A DNA stretch of 64,000 nucleotides, taken from the NCBI GenBank assembly GCA_003248775.1, contig QFQX01000022.1, positions 4,689 through 68,688 of the forward strand. The letters are read 5' to 3'. Positions 52,155-60,827 of the stretch are shown piece after piece. Position numbers and translations under genes: made by a program. This DNA comes from Shinella sp. GTDB lineage: Bacteria; Pseudomonadota; Alphaproteobacteria; Rhizobiales; Rhizobiaceae. The notes beneath the pieces are model-generated. The model ran no database searches and was not told the origin of the DNA. It was given only the letters and a program-made list of their open reading frames with translations. The stretch's first letter is position 1. The number at the start of each line of letters is the position of its first letter.

Positions 52155-52479
52155 CACTCCCCTCCCGGCGCAGCTCCTCCCTTCGGAGCCGAAATGCGTT
52201 CAGGATGATTTCGGCGATTACGATACCACCAACCCCGAACACGAAACCACCGGCGCTGGCCGAGCTGGCTTCCGAAATCGTGATCAGATGCCCTATCGAC
52301 CATTCGACGAGCGGCCCACCGACTGGAGCCGTATAGTAGGCCGTCACCGAGCCGACGAACATCTTTCGAAGAAAGGGGTTCCAACCGCCCCATTCCAGCG
52401 TCGCGGAAACCGCCGCGCCCGCCACTCCGGCTAGGGCCACATCGCCTTTCGCGCTGGCCAGCCATTCCCAAAAGCTCAT
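52141..52479 (-). CDS. small phage membrane protein, possible holin/lysis factor
   Basis: A 112-residue protein with three or so hydrophobic segments (about 13-35, 40-65 and 70-95) and a charged C-terminal tail (RLRREELRREGSDDQA). ATG 52479 (MSFWEWLASAKGD), 7 bases after the 3TM holin stop. No family is recognised. It looks like a second holin-type protein, as many phages have two. Confidence 0.62.
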   Translation of the reverse strand: MSFWEWLASAKGDVALAGVAGAAVSATLEWGGWNPFLRKMFVGSVTAYYTAPVGGPLVEWSIGHLITISEASSASAGGFVFGVGGIVIAEIILNAFRLRREELRREGSDDQA

Positions 52480-52486
52480 TACGGCA

Positions 52487-53014
52487 TCACTTCTTGACCG
52501 TGCGAAGCAGGGTGTTCCCGCCCATGTAAAGGCCGGTGTAGATCGTGAAGAGGCCGAGGAATGTCGCCACATCGATACCGATTTCGATCTCGGTCGCAGA
52601 TCCGGCCGCCTTCAGCGCGGCGTTGAAAACGGGGCGCAGCATGACGTACCAGGCGATGCAGGCCAACATGAGCCACATGCCGGCAGGTCTCCAGCTCCAC
52701 GTCCACTGGCTTTCAGGGGTGGCCTTCTCCATTTCAGCCAGCATGAGCTTGTTGGTCTCGCGCTGCCGCTCGATCTCGGCAGTGATGATGGGAGACCAGT
52801 CGGCCTCGACGCGGTTCACCGCGTCTTCGATCTGCGGCGGAGGGAGATTCGGCAGAGCATCAGGCTCAACGCCGGCCTGACGGGCAATCGCATCGATGAC
52901 CGTCCCGCCAATGTCACCCGCGGCACCGCCAACATGTTTTTCGAGAATACCCTTTACAACGTTGGCGCCTACCTTCGTTGCTGCACCGATGAGGATGGTT
53001 GCCAGCGCCGACAT
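52487..53014 (-). CDS. 3TM-type holin
   Basis: A 175-residue protein with an amphipathic N-terminus (GAATKVGANVVKGIL), a coiled region rich in Glu (about 65-95), then WSWRPAGMWLMLACIAWYVM and a C-terminal pair of helices. It matches the 3TM holin family known from phages and gene transfer agents of alphaproteobacteria. It forms the inner-membrane hole that releases the lysin. It starts directly after the lysin gene ends. Confidence 0.82.
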   Translation of the reverse strand: MSALATILIGAATKVGANVVKGILEKHVGGAAGDIGGTVIDAIARQAGVEPDALPNLPPPQIEDAVNRVEADWSPIITAEIERQRETNKLMLAEMEKATPESQWTWSWRPAGMWLMLACIAWYVMLRPVFNAALKAAGSATEIEIGIDVATFLGLFTIYTGLYMGGNTLLRTVKK

Positions 53015-53782
53015 TCAAGCAGCCTCCATTGCCAGAGCGGAATAGGCTTCTTCTCTCGCTGCGGCGGCCCGGCGTCGTGCATTGATCACGATAACCACCG
53101 CCACGATTGCAAGGCCGGCGGCACCGATGATGAGAAGCGCGCTGATATCGAGATTGCCGCCGTTGTCGGTCGCGACCGTGGCCGCACCGCCGGTGCTGAT
53201 CCCGCCGCCCGTCGCGACGGTTTTCTCGGCCTTGGCCGCGTTTGCCGTCGACGTTGCGGCGGCCTTAGCTTCCACGACGGCAGCGGCCTTGATTTCCGTC
53301 GCGGTCAGTCCCATCGCGGCCAGTGCCATCGAGACGCCCTTGGCCTCGATGTCTGCGACGCGGCGACCCCAGCCCTTGCCGAACGTCTTCCAGATGGCGA
53401 GGGACTGCATGAACGAAAGACGCGCCCGGCAGATCTTCTTGACCGTCTCGGAATGGTCGTTGGACCCGAGCGACGCCTTCAGCCACTTCTTGCCCCGCGA
53501 GACCCCGGAATTGACCGAGGCGTCGTAAACAGCCAGGTCAACTCCGGGGTACAGGCTAGGCCCGCCGCATGCGATCCAGTAATTCTGACGATAGATTTCG
53601 AGGGCTTCCGGCCGGGTGATCAGCCGCACACTCTGCTTCTTGAGGCCCTTGCCGGTGCGCCACGCGTCATAGACGACCTGAGTGACGCCATACATGGTTG
53701 CGCCACCGGGATCATCGGGATGATCACTCCAGCCGCCTTCCCAAGCGGCGGTGATAGGATGGCAGACGTCAAAACGGTCCAT
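53015..53782 (-). CDS. GH108 endolysin with C-terminal membrane anchor
   Basis: A 255-residue lysozyme-like enzyme. The GH108 (N-acetylmuramidase) domain has the catalytic Glu15 in WEGGWSDHPDDPGGATMYGVT and a PG-binding-3 half to about residue 150 (YDASVNSGVSRGKKWL). An Ala-rich stretch (about 165-195) is followed by a hydrophobic helix (about 211-234) and a basic/Ala tail. A C-terminal anchor is unusual in a lysin. ATG 53782 has AAAGGAG upstream. First gene of the lysis module. Confidence 0.88.
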   Translation of the reverse strand: MDRFDVCHPITAAWEGGWSDHPDDPGGATMYGVTQVVYDAWRTGKGLKKQSVRLITRPEALEIYRQNYWIACGGPSLYPGVDLAVYDASVNSGVSRGKKWLKASLGSNDHSETVKKICRARLSFMQSLAIWKTFGKGWGRRVADIEAKGVSMALAAMGLTATEIKAAAVVEAKAAATSTANAAKAEKTVATGGGISTGGAATVATDNGGNLDISALLIIGAAGLAIVAVVIVINARRRAAAAREEAYSALAMEAA

Positions 53783-53807
53783 GAGTTGGCTCCTTTTTAA
53801 GGTGGCC

Positions 53808-53900
53808 GCACTCATGCGCAGTGGGTTTTCAATACCATGCGCCGAATCTTGCAACAATCCCGGAAAACAGGTAATCAAGACGCTGAAAGCGCATGAGTGC
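53808..53900. promoter_or_regulatory. divergent control region with a perfect 12-bp inverted repeat
   Basis: GCGCATGAGTGC occurs on the minus strand at 53819-53808 and on the plus strand at 53889-53900, pointing outward, 25 bases before the lysin ATG and 28 before the capsid ATG. Identical, outward-facing elements equidistant from both operons suggest a phage late promoter element or a shared activator/repressor site. The base identity is observed; the function is inferred. Confidence 0.6.
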
Positions 53901-53928
53901 TGATTGTCCTTAACGGAGATTAGCCCTC

Positions 53929-55032
53929 ATGGCTCCCACCACGATTGCCTATGGCGACCCGAAAGCGCAGAAGAAATGGAGCGGCAACCTCTTCGTCACG
54001 ACGATGGAGAAGAGCTACTTCGACCGGAAGTTCATCGGCGAAAGCGATGAATACTGCATCCAGCGCCTGACCGATCTCGAATCCGACGCCGGCGACACCA
54101 TTACCTTCGATCTGTCCGTAGAACTGCGTGGCAAGCCGACCTATGGCGACAACCGCCTGCAGGGCCGTGAGGAAAACCTTCGCTTCTTCTCCGATCAAGT
54201 TTCCATCGACCAGATGCGCCACGGCGTTTCCGCCGGCGGCAAGATGAGTCGCAAGCGGACGGTTCACAACATCCGCAAGCTCGCCCGTGACAAGCTCAGC
54301 GATTACTGGTCCAAGTTCATCGACCAGATGTTTTTCACGTACCTCTCCGGAAACCGCGGCATCAACGAGAACTTTATCGAAGATACTGCCTGGGCTGGTC
54401 ACGCTGAAAACCCGATCGAAGCACCCGATACCGACCACCTTCTCTACGGTGGCAACGCAACCGGCAAGGCGTCGATCGACAGCGGAGACATCATGTCCCG
54501 CTCCCTCATCGAGCGCGCCGAGGTGAAGGCGTCGATGATGGCCGCCGTCGCCCCGGAAAACGCGATGATGCAGCCGTTGATGATCAACGGCGAAAAGCAC
54601 TACGTCTGCGTCATGTCGAAGTTTCAGGCTCACGACATGCGCACCAATGATCAGGCAGGGTGGCTCGATATCCAGAAGGCGCTTGCCACGTCCGAAGGCC
54701 GCAACAGCCCGATCTGCAAGGGTGGCTTGGGCATGCTTAAGAACGTGGTTCTTCACGAGCATCAGGATGTCATCCGTTTCAGCGACTACGGCGCCACCGC
54801 GAACCTTCCGGCTGCACGCGCGCTGTTCATGGGCCGTCAGGCCGGGGTCATCGCGTTTGGTGCAGTGGGTGGCTTCCGTTTCCAGTGGACCGAGGAAATG
54901 CAGGACCACGGCAACGAGCCGGTCATTTCGGGCGGCCTGATCGTCGGCACCAAGAAGACCCGCTTCAACGAGAAGGATTTCGGCGTCCTCTCGCTCGACA
55001 CTTACGCCAAGGATCCGAACGTCGCGGCGTAA
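53929..55032 (+). CDS. N4-gp56 family major capsid protein
   Basis: A 367-residue protein of the N4-gp56/DUF4043 capsid family. It shows WSGNLFVTTMEKSYFDRKFIG, DTITFDLSVELRGKPTYGDNRLQGRE, HGVSAGGKMSRKRTV and the late DYGATANLPAARALFMGRQAG. It should be the main head protein. The lysis operon lies directly to its left in the opposite orientation, so no scaffold, portal or terminase precedes it. Ribosome site GGAG. Confidence 0.88.
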   Translation: MAPTTIAYGDPKAQKKWSGNLFVTTMEKSYFDRKFIGESDEYCIQRLTDLESDAGDTITFDLSVELRGKPTYGDNRLQGREENLRFFSDQVSIDQMRHGVSAGGKMSRKRTVHNIRKLARDKLSDYWSKFIDQMFFTYLSGNRGINENFIEDTAWAGHAENPIEAPDTDHLLYGGNATGKASIDSGDIMSRSLIERAEVKASMMAAVAPENAMMQPLMINGEKHYVCVMSKFQAHDMRTNDQAGWLDIQKALATSEGRNSPICKGGLGMLKNVVLHEHQDVIRFSDYGATANLPAARALFMGRQAGVIAFGAVGGFRFQWTEEMQDHGNEPVISGGLIVGTKKTRFNEKDFGVLSLDTYAKDPNVAA

Positions 55033-55071
55033 GCCGCGCCGTCCACCCTTTCACTCACTCAGGAGAGACCG

Positions 55072-55527
55072 ATGTCCCTCATTCAGAGCAAATATGCCAA
55101 GGGCATTCTTGGCGCGCCCTATCCCGCATTCGCAGGCGCAGTCGTCGCGCAGCGCTTCGCGCACGTCCTGGCGCTGGCGCCGCTGGCCAACGATATCATC
55201 GAACTCGCGCCGCTGTTCGGCAATACCAAGCCGATCGATCTCATTCTCGATGCTGATGATCTCGATTCCGGTACCGCGATCATCATCGATGTCGGCATCA
55301 TGTCTGGCAAGTGGGGCGAGAACGATGGAGCGCGCACTTGTGGCGCGGAATTCTTCTCCGGCTCCACTCTGCTGCAGGCCGGCGGCGTCGCCCGCCCCAT
55401 ACTCAAGACAGCGTTCCGGATCGCGCCTGTCGGCTACGATCGCTCGATCGGCGTCAAGATTACCACGGCGGCCGGTACGTTCGTGTCGGGGCAGATTGGT
55501 CTGACGGTGCTCAGCGCGACGGGCTGA
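55072..55527 (+). CDS. phage protein of unknown function, after capsid
   Basis: A 151-residue beta-rich, uncharged-core protein, MSLIQSKYAKGILGAPYPAFAGAV... and ending SGQIGLTVLSATG. No family recognised. It begins 39 bases after the capsid stop with AGGAGA upstream, so it is probably a head decoration or stabilising protein, but this is by position only. Confidence 0.68.
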   Translation: MSLIQSKYAKGILGAPYPAFAGAVVAQRFAHVLALAPLANDIIELAPLFGNTKPIDLILDADDLDSGTAIIIDVGIMSGKWGENDGARTCGAEFFSGSTLLQAGGVARPILKTAFRIAPVGYDRSIGVKITTAAGTFVSGQIGLTVLSATG

Positions 55528-55604
55528 GCGCGCCGCCGTCGTGCATTAACCGGGGGGCCGCGTTCGCGTTGCCCCCTGTTTTGTTTCAACGCGAGGGGAG
55601 CACA

Positions 55605-55874
55605 ATGGCACTGATCCAATGCCTGCTTGGTACGAGAGAAACCACCGTCGGTAGCACCACGTACAAGTTCAGCCCGGATGAGAACGGGCGATGTGTTGCT
55701 CGCGTCATCAGCCGGCGGCACATTCACTGCCTGATTTCCGCCGGCACCTATGCCGAGGTTTCCGAGACCGGTGAGGATATGGACATGCGCGGCACTCCGG
55801 CACCGGCCGAAAGTGCCATCGTTCCGTTTTTAAATGATCAGCGTCACCAGCATGGCAGGCGCGGGCGCAGATGA
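55605..55874 (+). CDS. small phage protein, unknown
   Basis: An 89-residue protein, MALIQCLLGTRETTVGSTTYKFSPDENGRCVARV..., with GAGGGGAG upstream and its stop overlapping the next start by 4 bases. A partial hairpin (GGGGGC/GCCCCC) and T-rich stretch precede it. The start resembles short proteins near head genes; no function assigned. Confidence 0.62.
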   Translation: MALIQCLLGTRETTVGSTTYKFSPDENGRCVARVISRRHIHCLISAGTYAEVSETGEDMDMRGTPAPAESAIVPFLNDQRHQHGRRGRR

Positions 55875-56563
55875 TCAAGGCATCCGACATCATGCGTCGC
55901 GCCGCGACGCAGCTGATCGACGAGGATCACATTCGCTGGCCCCTGCCCGAACTGGCTGACTGGATCGGCGAGGCCGTGTCCGAAATCGTCAAGGCCAAGC
56001 CATCCGCCTCGAGTAGGTCGATGAACCTCTCTCTGGTCGCGGGCACGAAGCAGAAGCTCCCCACCGATCAGAGGATCATGCTGCTGCTGGACATTTCGCG
56101 GAACGTCGAGGGCACCGGCGGTGCTGGCGGTCGCATGATCAAGCCGGTTACCCGTGACAGCCTCGATGCGCTCGAACCGCGGTGGCACGATCCCGCCCAG
56201 GTCCCGTTCAAGAAGGAAGTCCGGCATTTCATCTACGACGCCACCGTCCCGCTCGAATACTCTTGCTATCCGGGGAACGACGGCACCGGAATGGTCGAGG
56301 CCAACGTCTCTTATCTTCCTCCCAGCGTCGCCGCGCTGATCGGGACAGCCGATCCCACGGACATCGCGACATGGAATGTCAGCATTGGCCTGTCGGATGA
56401 ATACCAGGCGCCCGTGCTGGACTATGTGATGTACCGCGCCTTCAGCAAGGAAGAGCCTGCATCGACGCCGGGCCGCGCTGCGGGTCATTATCAGGTATTC
56501 GCGACATCCATCGGCATCCAAGTCCAGGTCGAGCAGTCCAATTCGCCGAACAGGAGGCGTTGA
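55871..56563 (+). CDS. phage adaptor-like protein (DUF6682 type)
   Basis: A 230-residue protein, MIKASDIMRRAATQLIDEDHIRWPLPELADWIGEAVSEIV, with a helical start and beta-rich centre (VPLEYSCYPGND...). Sequences like this are annotated as phage adaptors (DUF6682), which sit below the portal in podovirus-like particles. It overlaps both neighbours (ATGA before, TGATG after). Assignment by similarity of pattern only. Confidence 0.65.
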   Translation: MIKASDIMRRAATQLIDEDHIRWPLPELADWIGEAVSEIVKAKPSASSRSMNLSLVAGTKQKLPTDQRIMLLLDISRNVEGTGGAGGRMIKPVTRDSLDALEPRWHDPAQVPFKKEVRHFIYDATVPLEYSCYPGNDGTGMVEANVSYLPPSVAALIGTADPTDIATWNVSIGLSDEYQAPVLDYVMYRAFSKEEPASTPGRAAGHYQVFATSIGIQVQVEQSNSPNRRR

Positions 56564-57189
56564 TGGTGACCATGATCGACATCGAAGAGTTTCTGCCGGA
56601 GGTGCTGCAATACGCTCCGAACACGAGCGAGCTCGTTGCGCAAACACATATCGTTGCCGTGGCTCGGGAGCTGTGTGACCGCTGCAAGATCTGGCGAGAA
56701 ACGGATACGTTCGAGATCGTCACCCCTGCGGGTCAGGGTCTCATGTCGATCAGCAATGCGGAGATCGTCTCGATCGAGGAGGCCGATATGGGCGGCGTGC
56801 CCATGGAGCCGGTCACCGTCGCATGGCTCGACGAGCACAGACCGAAGTGGCACACCGACACGGCGACTGGCCAAGCGCGCTACGTGACCCAGCTCAATCT
56901 GAACACCGTCTCTGTGTATCCACGCCAGTCCGGTGAAATGACGGCGCGTTTTGTGCTCAAGCCTGCGCGCCGAGCCACCGAGCTTCCGGATTTCCTCCTG
57001 CAATCCTACTCCGACGAAATCGGGAAGGGAGCTGCGGGGCGCATCCATACCCTCCCCACTGAAAATGCAGTTCCCCAGCTCGGGGTAACGATGACAGCGT
57101 GGTTTGAGGAACGCCTGAACAAGCTTTCCACCAAGACGACGCGCGGCCAACAGGGCGCGCCACTGCGTACGAAGGGGCGTTATTTCTGA
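56563..57189 (+). CDS. phage virion protein, unknown (possible connector)
   Basis: A 208-residue protein, MVTMIDIEEFLPEVLQYAPNTSELVAQTHIVAVARELCDR... and ending in a basic tail. The N-terminal helical half resembles head-tail connector proteins but no named family is recognised. TGATG overlaps join it to the genes before and after. Confidence 0.62.
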   Translation: MVTMIDIEEFLPEVLQYAPNTSELVAQTHIVAVARELCDRCKIWRETDTFEIVTPAGQGLMSISNAEIVSIEEADMGGVPMEPVTVAWLDEHRPKWHTDTATGQARYVTQLNLNTVSVYPRQSGEMTARFVLKPARRATELPDFLLQSYSDEIGKGAAGRIHTLPTENAVPQLGVTMTAWFEERLNKLSTKTTRGQQGAPLRTKGRYF

Positions 57190-58214
57190 TGGTCGTAAAG
57201 TTCACCAACAATGCACGGTCCAGCCTGGCGGCATCAATCACGGCCGATGAAACCTCGCTCCTCATCGCTGCCGGCGATGCCGGCAAGTTCCCGACGCTCG
57301 GAGCGGGAGACTGGTTCCCACTGACGCTGGTTAAACCTACAGGCGAGATGGAAATCGTTCGTGTCACCTCCCGTGTCGGCGCGGCTCTGACTGTTACGCG
57401 CGCACAGGAAGCTACCATACCCCGCGCATTTGATGCCGGAACCGCGGTTTCATTGCGTCCGACGGCTGGTCTTCTGGCAGAGATTCTTGGTATCGCTCAG
57501 GGCGACCATACGCACGAAAAGGCTCAGATCGTTGGGCTTGTTGCGGATCTGGAATCAATCGCGCTGTCGCTTACCGAAATCAACGACAGCTTTTCGGAAA
57601 TAGCGCCGGTTCTAGACAGCGCCCGGCGCGGCACTCCGATCGGTGGGCTTCAATTCATGGCGACCACGACTGCCCCGCCCGGGTGGATATCTCCGGCTGG
57701 GCCGCTGCTATCGCGGACGGAATATCCCGAGCTTTGGGCTCATGCGCAGACATCCGGCATGCTGGCTGCCAGCGATTCGGTCTGGAGCTCATCGGGTCTG
57801 TACGGCCTCTTTTCCCCCGGCGACGGCGCCACAACGTTTCGGGCTCCGGATCTACGCGGGCTCTTCCCCCGTGTGTGGGATGCTGGAAGGGGGGTAGACA
57901 GCGGCCGCGCGGTCGGCACGTATCAAGGCAGCCAAAACCTCTTACACGGCCACGGTGTCAATGATCCCGGCCACGCTCACGGCGTTGCGGACCCCGGACA
58001 CTCCCACGGCTATGATGGAACCACTTCCGGATCAGGGTTCGACGCGATTGAGTTGGGCGGCGGTCCGACGGGCGCCAGCAGCGGCCGTATCCATGGCTCC
58101 AATACCGGCATCGGAATTTATGGCAGCGGGACGGGCATTTCGATCCAAGCCAGCGGCGGCAGCGAAGCTCGGCCGGGAAACATCGCACTGCCCATCTACA
58201 TGCGCGCATATTGA
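57189..58214 (+). CDS. tail collar-domain fibre protein
   Basis: A 341-residue protein. Residues 1-110 form an N-terminal beta domain ending GDHTH; a coiled part to about 150 precedes a phage tail collar domain (IGGLQFMATTTAPPGWI... YPELWAHAQTSGM...). The C-terminus is rich in Gly and His with HGHGVNDPGHAHG repeats, like the metal-bound needles of short tail fibres. It is likely a receptor-binding fibre. Confidence 0.85.
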   Translation: MVVKFTNNARSSLAASITADETSLLIAAGDAGKFPTLGAGDWFPLTLVKPTGEMEIVRVTSRVGAALTVTRAQEATIPRAFDAGTAVSLRPTAGLLAEILGIAQGDHTHEKAQIVGLVADLESIALSLTEINDSFSEIAPVLDSARRGTPIGGLQFMATTTAPPGWISPAGPLLSRTEYPELWAHAQTSGMLAASDSVWSSSGLYGLFSPGDGATTFRAPDLRGLFPRVWDAGRGVDSGRAVGTYQGSQNLLHGHGVNDPGHAHGVADPGHSHGYDGTTSGSGFDAIELGGGPTGASSGRIHGSNTGIGIYGSGTGISIQASGGSEARPGNIALPIYMRAY

Positions 58215-58227
58215 GTTGAGGTAGGCA

Positions 58228-58821
58228 ATGAATATCTATCACTATGATCAAACGAGCGGGCAGTTTACCTTCGCCGGGTTCGCAATGCCGAACCATCGAA
58301 ACCCGGAAAATCCGTTGGTCCCCGCCTTCGCGACGACGATAGCTCCGCCGGATGCGCGTGATGGTTTCGTCCGGATTTTCAATGGCACACAGTGGGCCTA
58401 TGCGCCGGTCCCTCCCGACCAGGAGACGGAGGGTGAGCCGACCATTTCCATGTCGGACCGCGTCGATATGGAACGCGATGCCCGGATCAACGGTGGTTTC
58501 ATCTTTGAAGGTGTCCGCTATCAATCTCGTTCGGGAGATCGCGAGAACATCGCCGGTGCAAAGTCTCTCGCGACCGACGCGCTCGCCCTGGGTGCTCCTG
58601 AAGGCGATTACACATGGCAGCACCTCCTTGACCCCACCGCCCCGGAAACTTTTCAATGGATCGCCGAGGACAACAGCGAGCACCCGATGGACGCACAGAC
58701 CATGGTGCGTTTTGGCTATGCTGCCCTCGCCCACAAACAGCGCCTGATCTTCGCGGCCCGGGCAATCAAGAATATGACGCCGATCCCCGAGGATTTCGCC
58801 ACGAACAATGCTTATTGGTGA
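58228..58821 (+). CDS. DUF4376-like phage protein (tail fibre assembly?)
   Basis: A 197-residue protein, MNIYHYDQTSGQFTFAGFAM, with a C-terminal DUF4376-like part (RDARINGGFIFEGVRYQSRSGDRENIAGA). Such proteins follow tail fibre genes and are thought to help fibre assembly. It lies 13 bases after the collar fibre gene. Confidence 0.75.
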   Translation: MNIYHYDQTSGQFTFAGFAMPNHRNPENPLVPAFATTIAPPDARDGFVRIFNGTQWAYAPVPPDQETEGEPTISMSDRVDMERDARINGGFIFEGVRYQSRSGDRENIAGAKSLATDALALGAPEGDYTWQHLLDPTAPETFQWIAEDNSEHPMDAQTMVRFGYAALAHKQRLIFAARAIKNMTPIPEDFATNNAYW

Positions 58822-58827
58822 GGTCTC

Positions 58828-60570
58828 ATGCCTGTCATAAAGCTCTCGGCTTTCATCGGTGAACAACCTCTGATCCTGCCTCATTTACTGCCCGAAACAG
58901 CCGCAACGTCCGCGTGGAACGTGCGCATGGATGATGGAGGGCTGACCCCGATCAACAAGTCCGTGCTGGATGGTGGAATTGCAGTTCCTGGCGCGCAGAG
59001 CCTCTATAGGCATGGCGAAGATTGGCTTTCATGGACTGGCAACGTGCATGCGGTTCCCGGCCCTGTTTCTGCCGATCGCCTTTATCTCACCGGCGATGGC
59101 GCACCGAAGATGCGCGTTGATGGGGTTGAGTATCCTCTCGCGCTGGCCGCGCCGACAGCTGCTCCAACTGTAACGGTAACCGGTACGGGAACGGGCGACA
59201 CGGTAAGCCGAACCTATGTTTGGACGTGGGTTACCGACTTTGGAGAGGAATCTGCCCCCTCCCCAACCTCAACTATTATTGACTGGAAGCCAGGTCAGGC
59301 GGTCACACTCTCCGGTTTTTCAGCGGCTCCGGCTGGGCGAAATATCACCAAGCAGCGCATCTATCGCTCGCAAACGGGATCAAGCGGCACATACCTCTAT
59401 TTCATCGCCGAGCGGGCAGCGACGGCTGCGAATTTTGCCGACACGGTGGCAGTAGATGGGTTCAATGAAGCTCTTCCATCTGCCGGCTGGACACCACCTC
59501 CGGATAACCTTTCCGGCCTCATATCCATGCCAAACGGGATGATGGCGGCATTCGCCGGTCGTGATGTGTACTTCTGCGAGCCGTGGCGCCCGCATGCCTG
59601 GCCCGATCGCTATTCGATGACCTGCGACAGCGACGTGGTCGGCCTCGCGTCGATCGGCTCCATTCTTGTCGTCATGACCAAAGCTCATCCCTATCTCATG
59701 TCCGGATCGACCCCGGACACAATGCAGAGCCAGAAGCTCGAGGCGAAGCTTCCCTGCATCAATGCACGTGGTATCGTCGATTTGGGGTTTGCCGTCTGCT
59801 ATCCGTCGAACCTCGGTCTCGTCGTCGTGCGTGGCGATGGCTCCATCGACATCGTGACGCGCCAGATGTTCAATGCACAAAGCTGGCTGGCGCTAAACCC
59901 CAAGACGGCGTTGGGCGCTGCCCACAATGACCTCTATGTGATGTTCTACGAGACCGCGGCTCCCGACGGGGGTATCGTCCGCGGCGCTCTAATCATCAAC
60001 GTCCAGGGGACGCCGTTCCTGAGCAGATCCTCCGAATACGCCGAAGCGGTGTATTTCAGCGACGAGGATACCGCTCTCTATTTCGTGCCGGCGGGCGATA
60101 CGAAGATCTATCGGTTCGACGCTCCCACAGGCGCTTCCGAAATCTACTCCTGGCGGAGCAAAGAGTTTCTTCTCTCCCAGCCGGTGACCTTTGGCGCGGT
60201 ACTCGTCGATGGAGCTCGCGGTGCCAGTTCTGCCGATGCGGCAAACCGGCAAGCTGAAGCCGAAGCCGTCGCAGCGAGCAACGAACAGATTATCGCCGGC
60301 GACATGCTCAATGCCGCTTTCAACGAGCATGTGTTCAACCAGTATCCTGTTGGGGGCGATGCTCTTGCTGAAATCCCCGAATATGATCGCGTGACGGTCG
60401 GGATCTACGCGGATGGCGTCCTAGTCCGGTCGATCAACACGCTGGGCAAGATAGAGCGCTTGCCGGCGGGCCGGAAAGCCAGAAAGTGGGAAATCGCCAT
60501 TTCGGGGAACCAGTCCGTTGGGCAATTGCTCATGGCAAGCACCGTCGACGAAATTCGGAGCCAAGGATGA
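58828..60570 (+). CDS. large phage structural protein, unknown
   Basis: A 580-residue protein dominated by beta-strands, with repeated blocks of the kind VYVWTWVTDFGEESAPSPTSTI followed by 20-40-residue turns. It is 6 bases after the DUF4376 gene and overlaps the next (ATGA). Size, place and beta content suit a tail nozzle/hub or long tail protein; I cannot name a family. Confidence 0.68.
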   Translation: MPVIKLSAFIGEQPLILPHLLPETAATSAWNVRMDDGGLTPINKSVLDGGIAVPGAQSLYRHGEDWLSWTGNVHAVPGPVSADRLYLTGDGAPKMRVDGVEYPLALAAPTAAPTVTVTGTGTGDTVSRTYVWTWVTDFGEESAPSPTSTIIDWKPGQAVTLSGFSAAPAGRNITKQRIYRSQTGSSGTYLYFIAERAATAANFADTVAVDGFNEALPSAGWTPPPDNLSGLISMPNGMMAAFAGRDVYFCEPWRPHAWPDRYSMTCDSDVVGLASIGSILVVMTKAHPYLMSGSTPDTMQSQKLEAKLPCINARGIVDLGFAVCYPSNLGLVVVRGDGSIDIVTRQMFNAQSWLALNPKTALGAAHNDLYVMFYETAAPDGGIVRGALIINVQGTPFLSRSSEYAEAVYFSDEDTALYFVPAGDTKIYRFDAPTGASEIYSWRSKEFLLSQPVTFGAVLVDGARGASSADAANRQAEAEAVAASNEQIIAGDMLNAAFNEHVFNQYPVGGDALAEIPEYDRVTVGIYADGVLVRSINTLGKIERLPAGRKARKWEIAISGNQSVGQLLMASTVDEIRSQG

Positions 60571-60827
60571 CACCTGAAGAACGAAACAGTGCTTCCCGCC
60601 TGGCGGAGAAAATCGAAGTTCTCGATGGATCGCGTGCCAGTTCCAAAAAGAGGGCTGCGGTTCGCATCGAGGATGTGGAAACACTCCTGACACTGGCCGC
60701 GATCAAAACAAAGACCCTTACCGCCGCGCCAACCATGGCAGATTTCAACTCCCTGCTTTCCGATCTGCGCAACCTGTCAAATGCTGTTCGATCCGTCGGC
60801 GCGGCTGTTCAGCGGAAATTAGTATGA
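60567..60827 (+). CDS. small helical phage protein
   Basis: An 86-residue, largely helical protein (MTPEERNSASRLAEKIEVLDGSRAS...), with heptad-like spacing in the C-terminal half. Overlaps neighbours on both sides by 4 bases. No family. It may be a structural or chaperone-type factor. Confidence 0.6.
   Translation: MTPEERNSASRLAEKIEVLDGSRASSKKRAAVRIEDVETLLTLAAIKTKTLTAAPTMADFNSLLSDLRNLSNAVRSVGAAVQRKLV

Noticed and set aside
51853..52434. Rightward open frame beginning MRKWSEWRDSNSRPSG
   Set aside because: Its start is the translated tRNA-Pro 3' half and the rest overlaps lysis genes on the other strand; a well-known false gene type.
57950..58020. Short tandem His/Gly repeats as a possible CRISPR or recombination array
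   Set aside because: They are codons of the collar fibre's metal-binding needle; no regular spacers.
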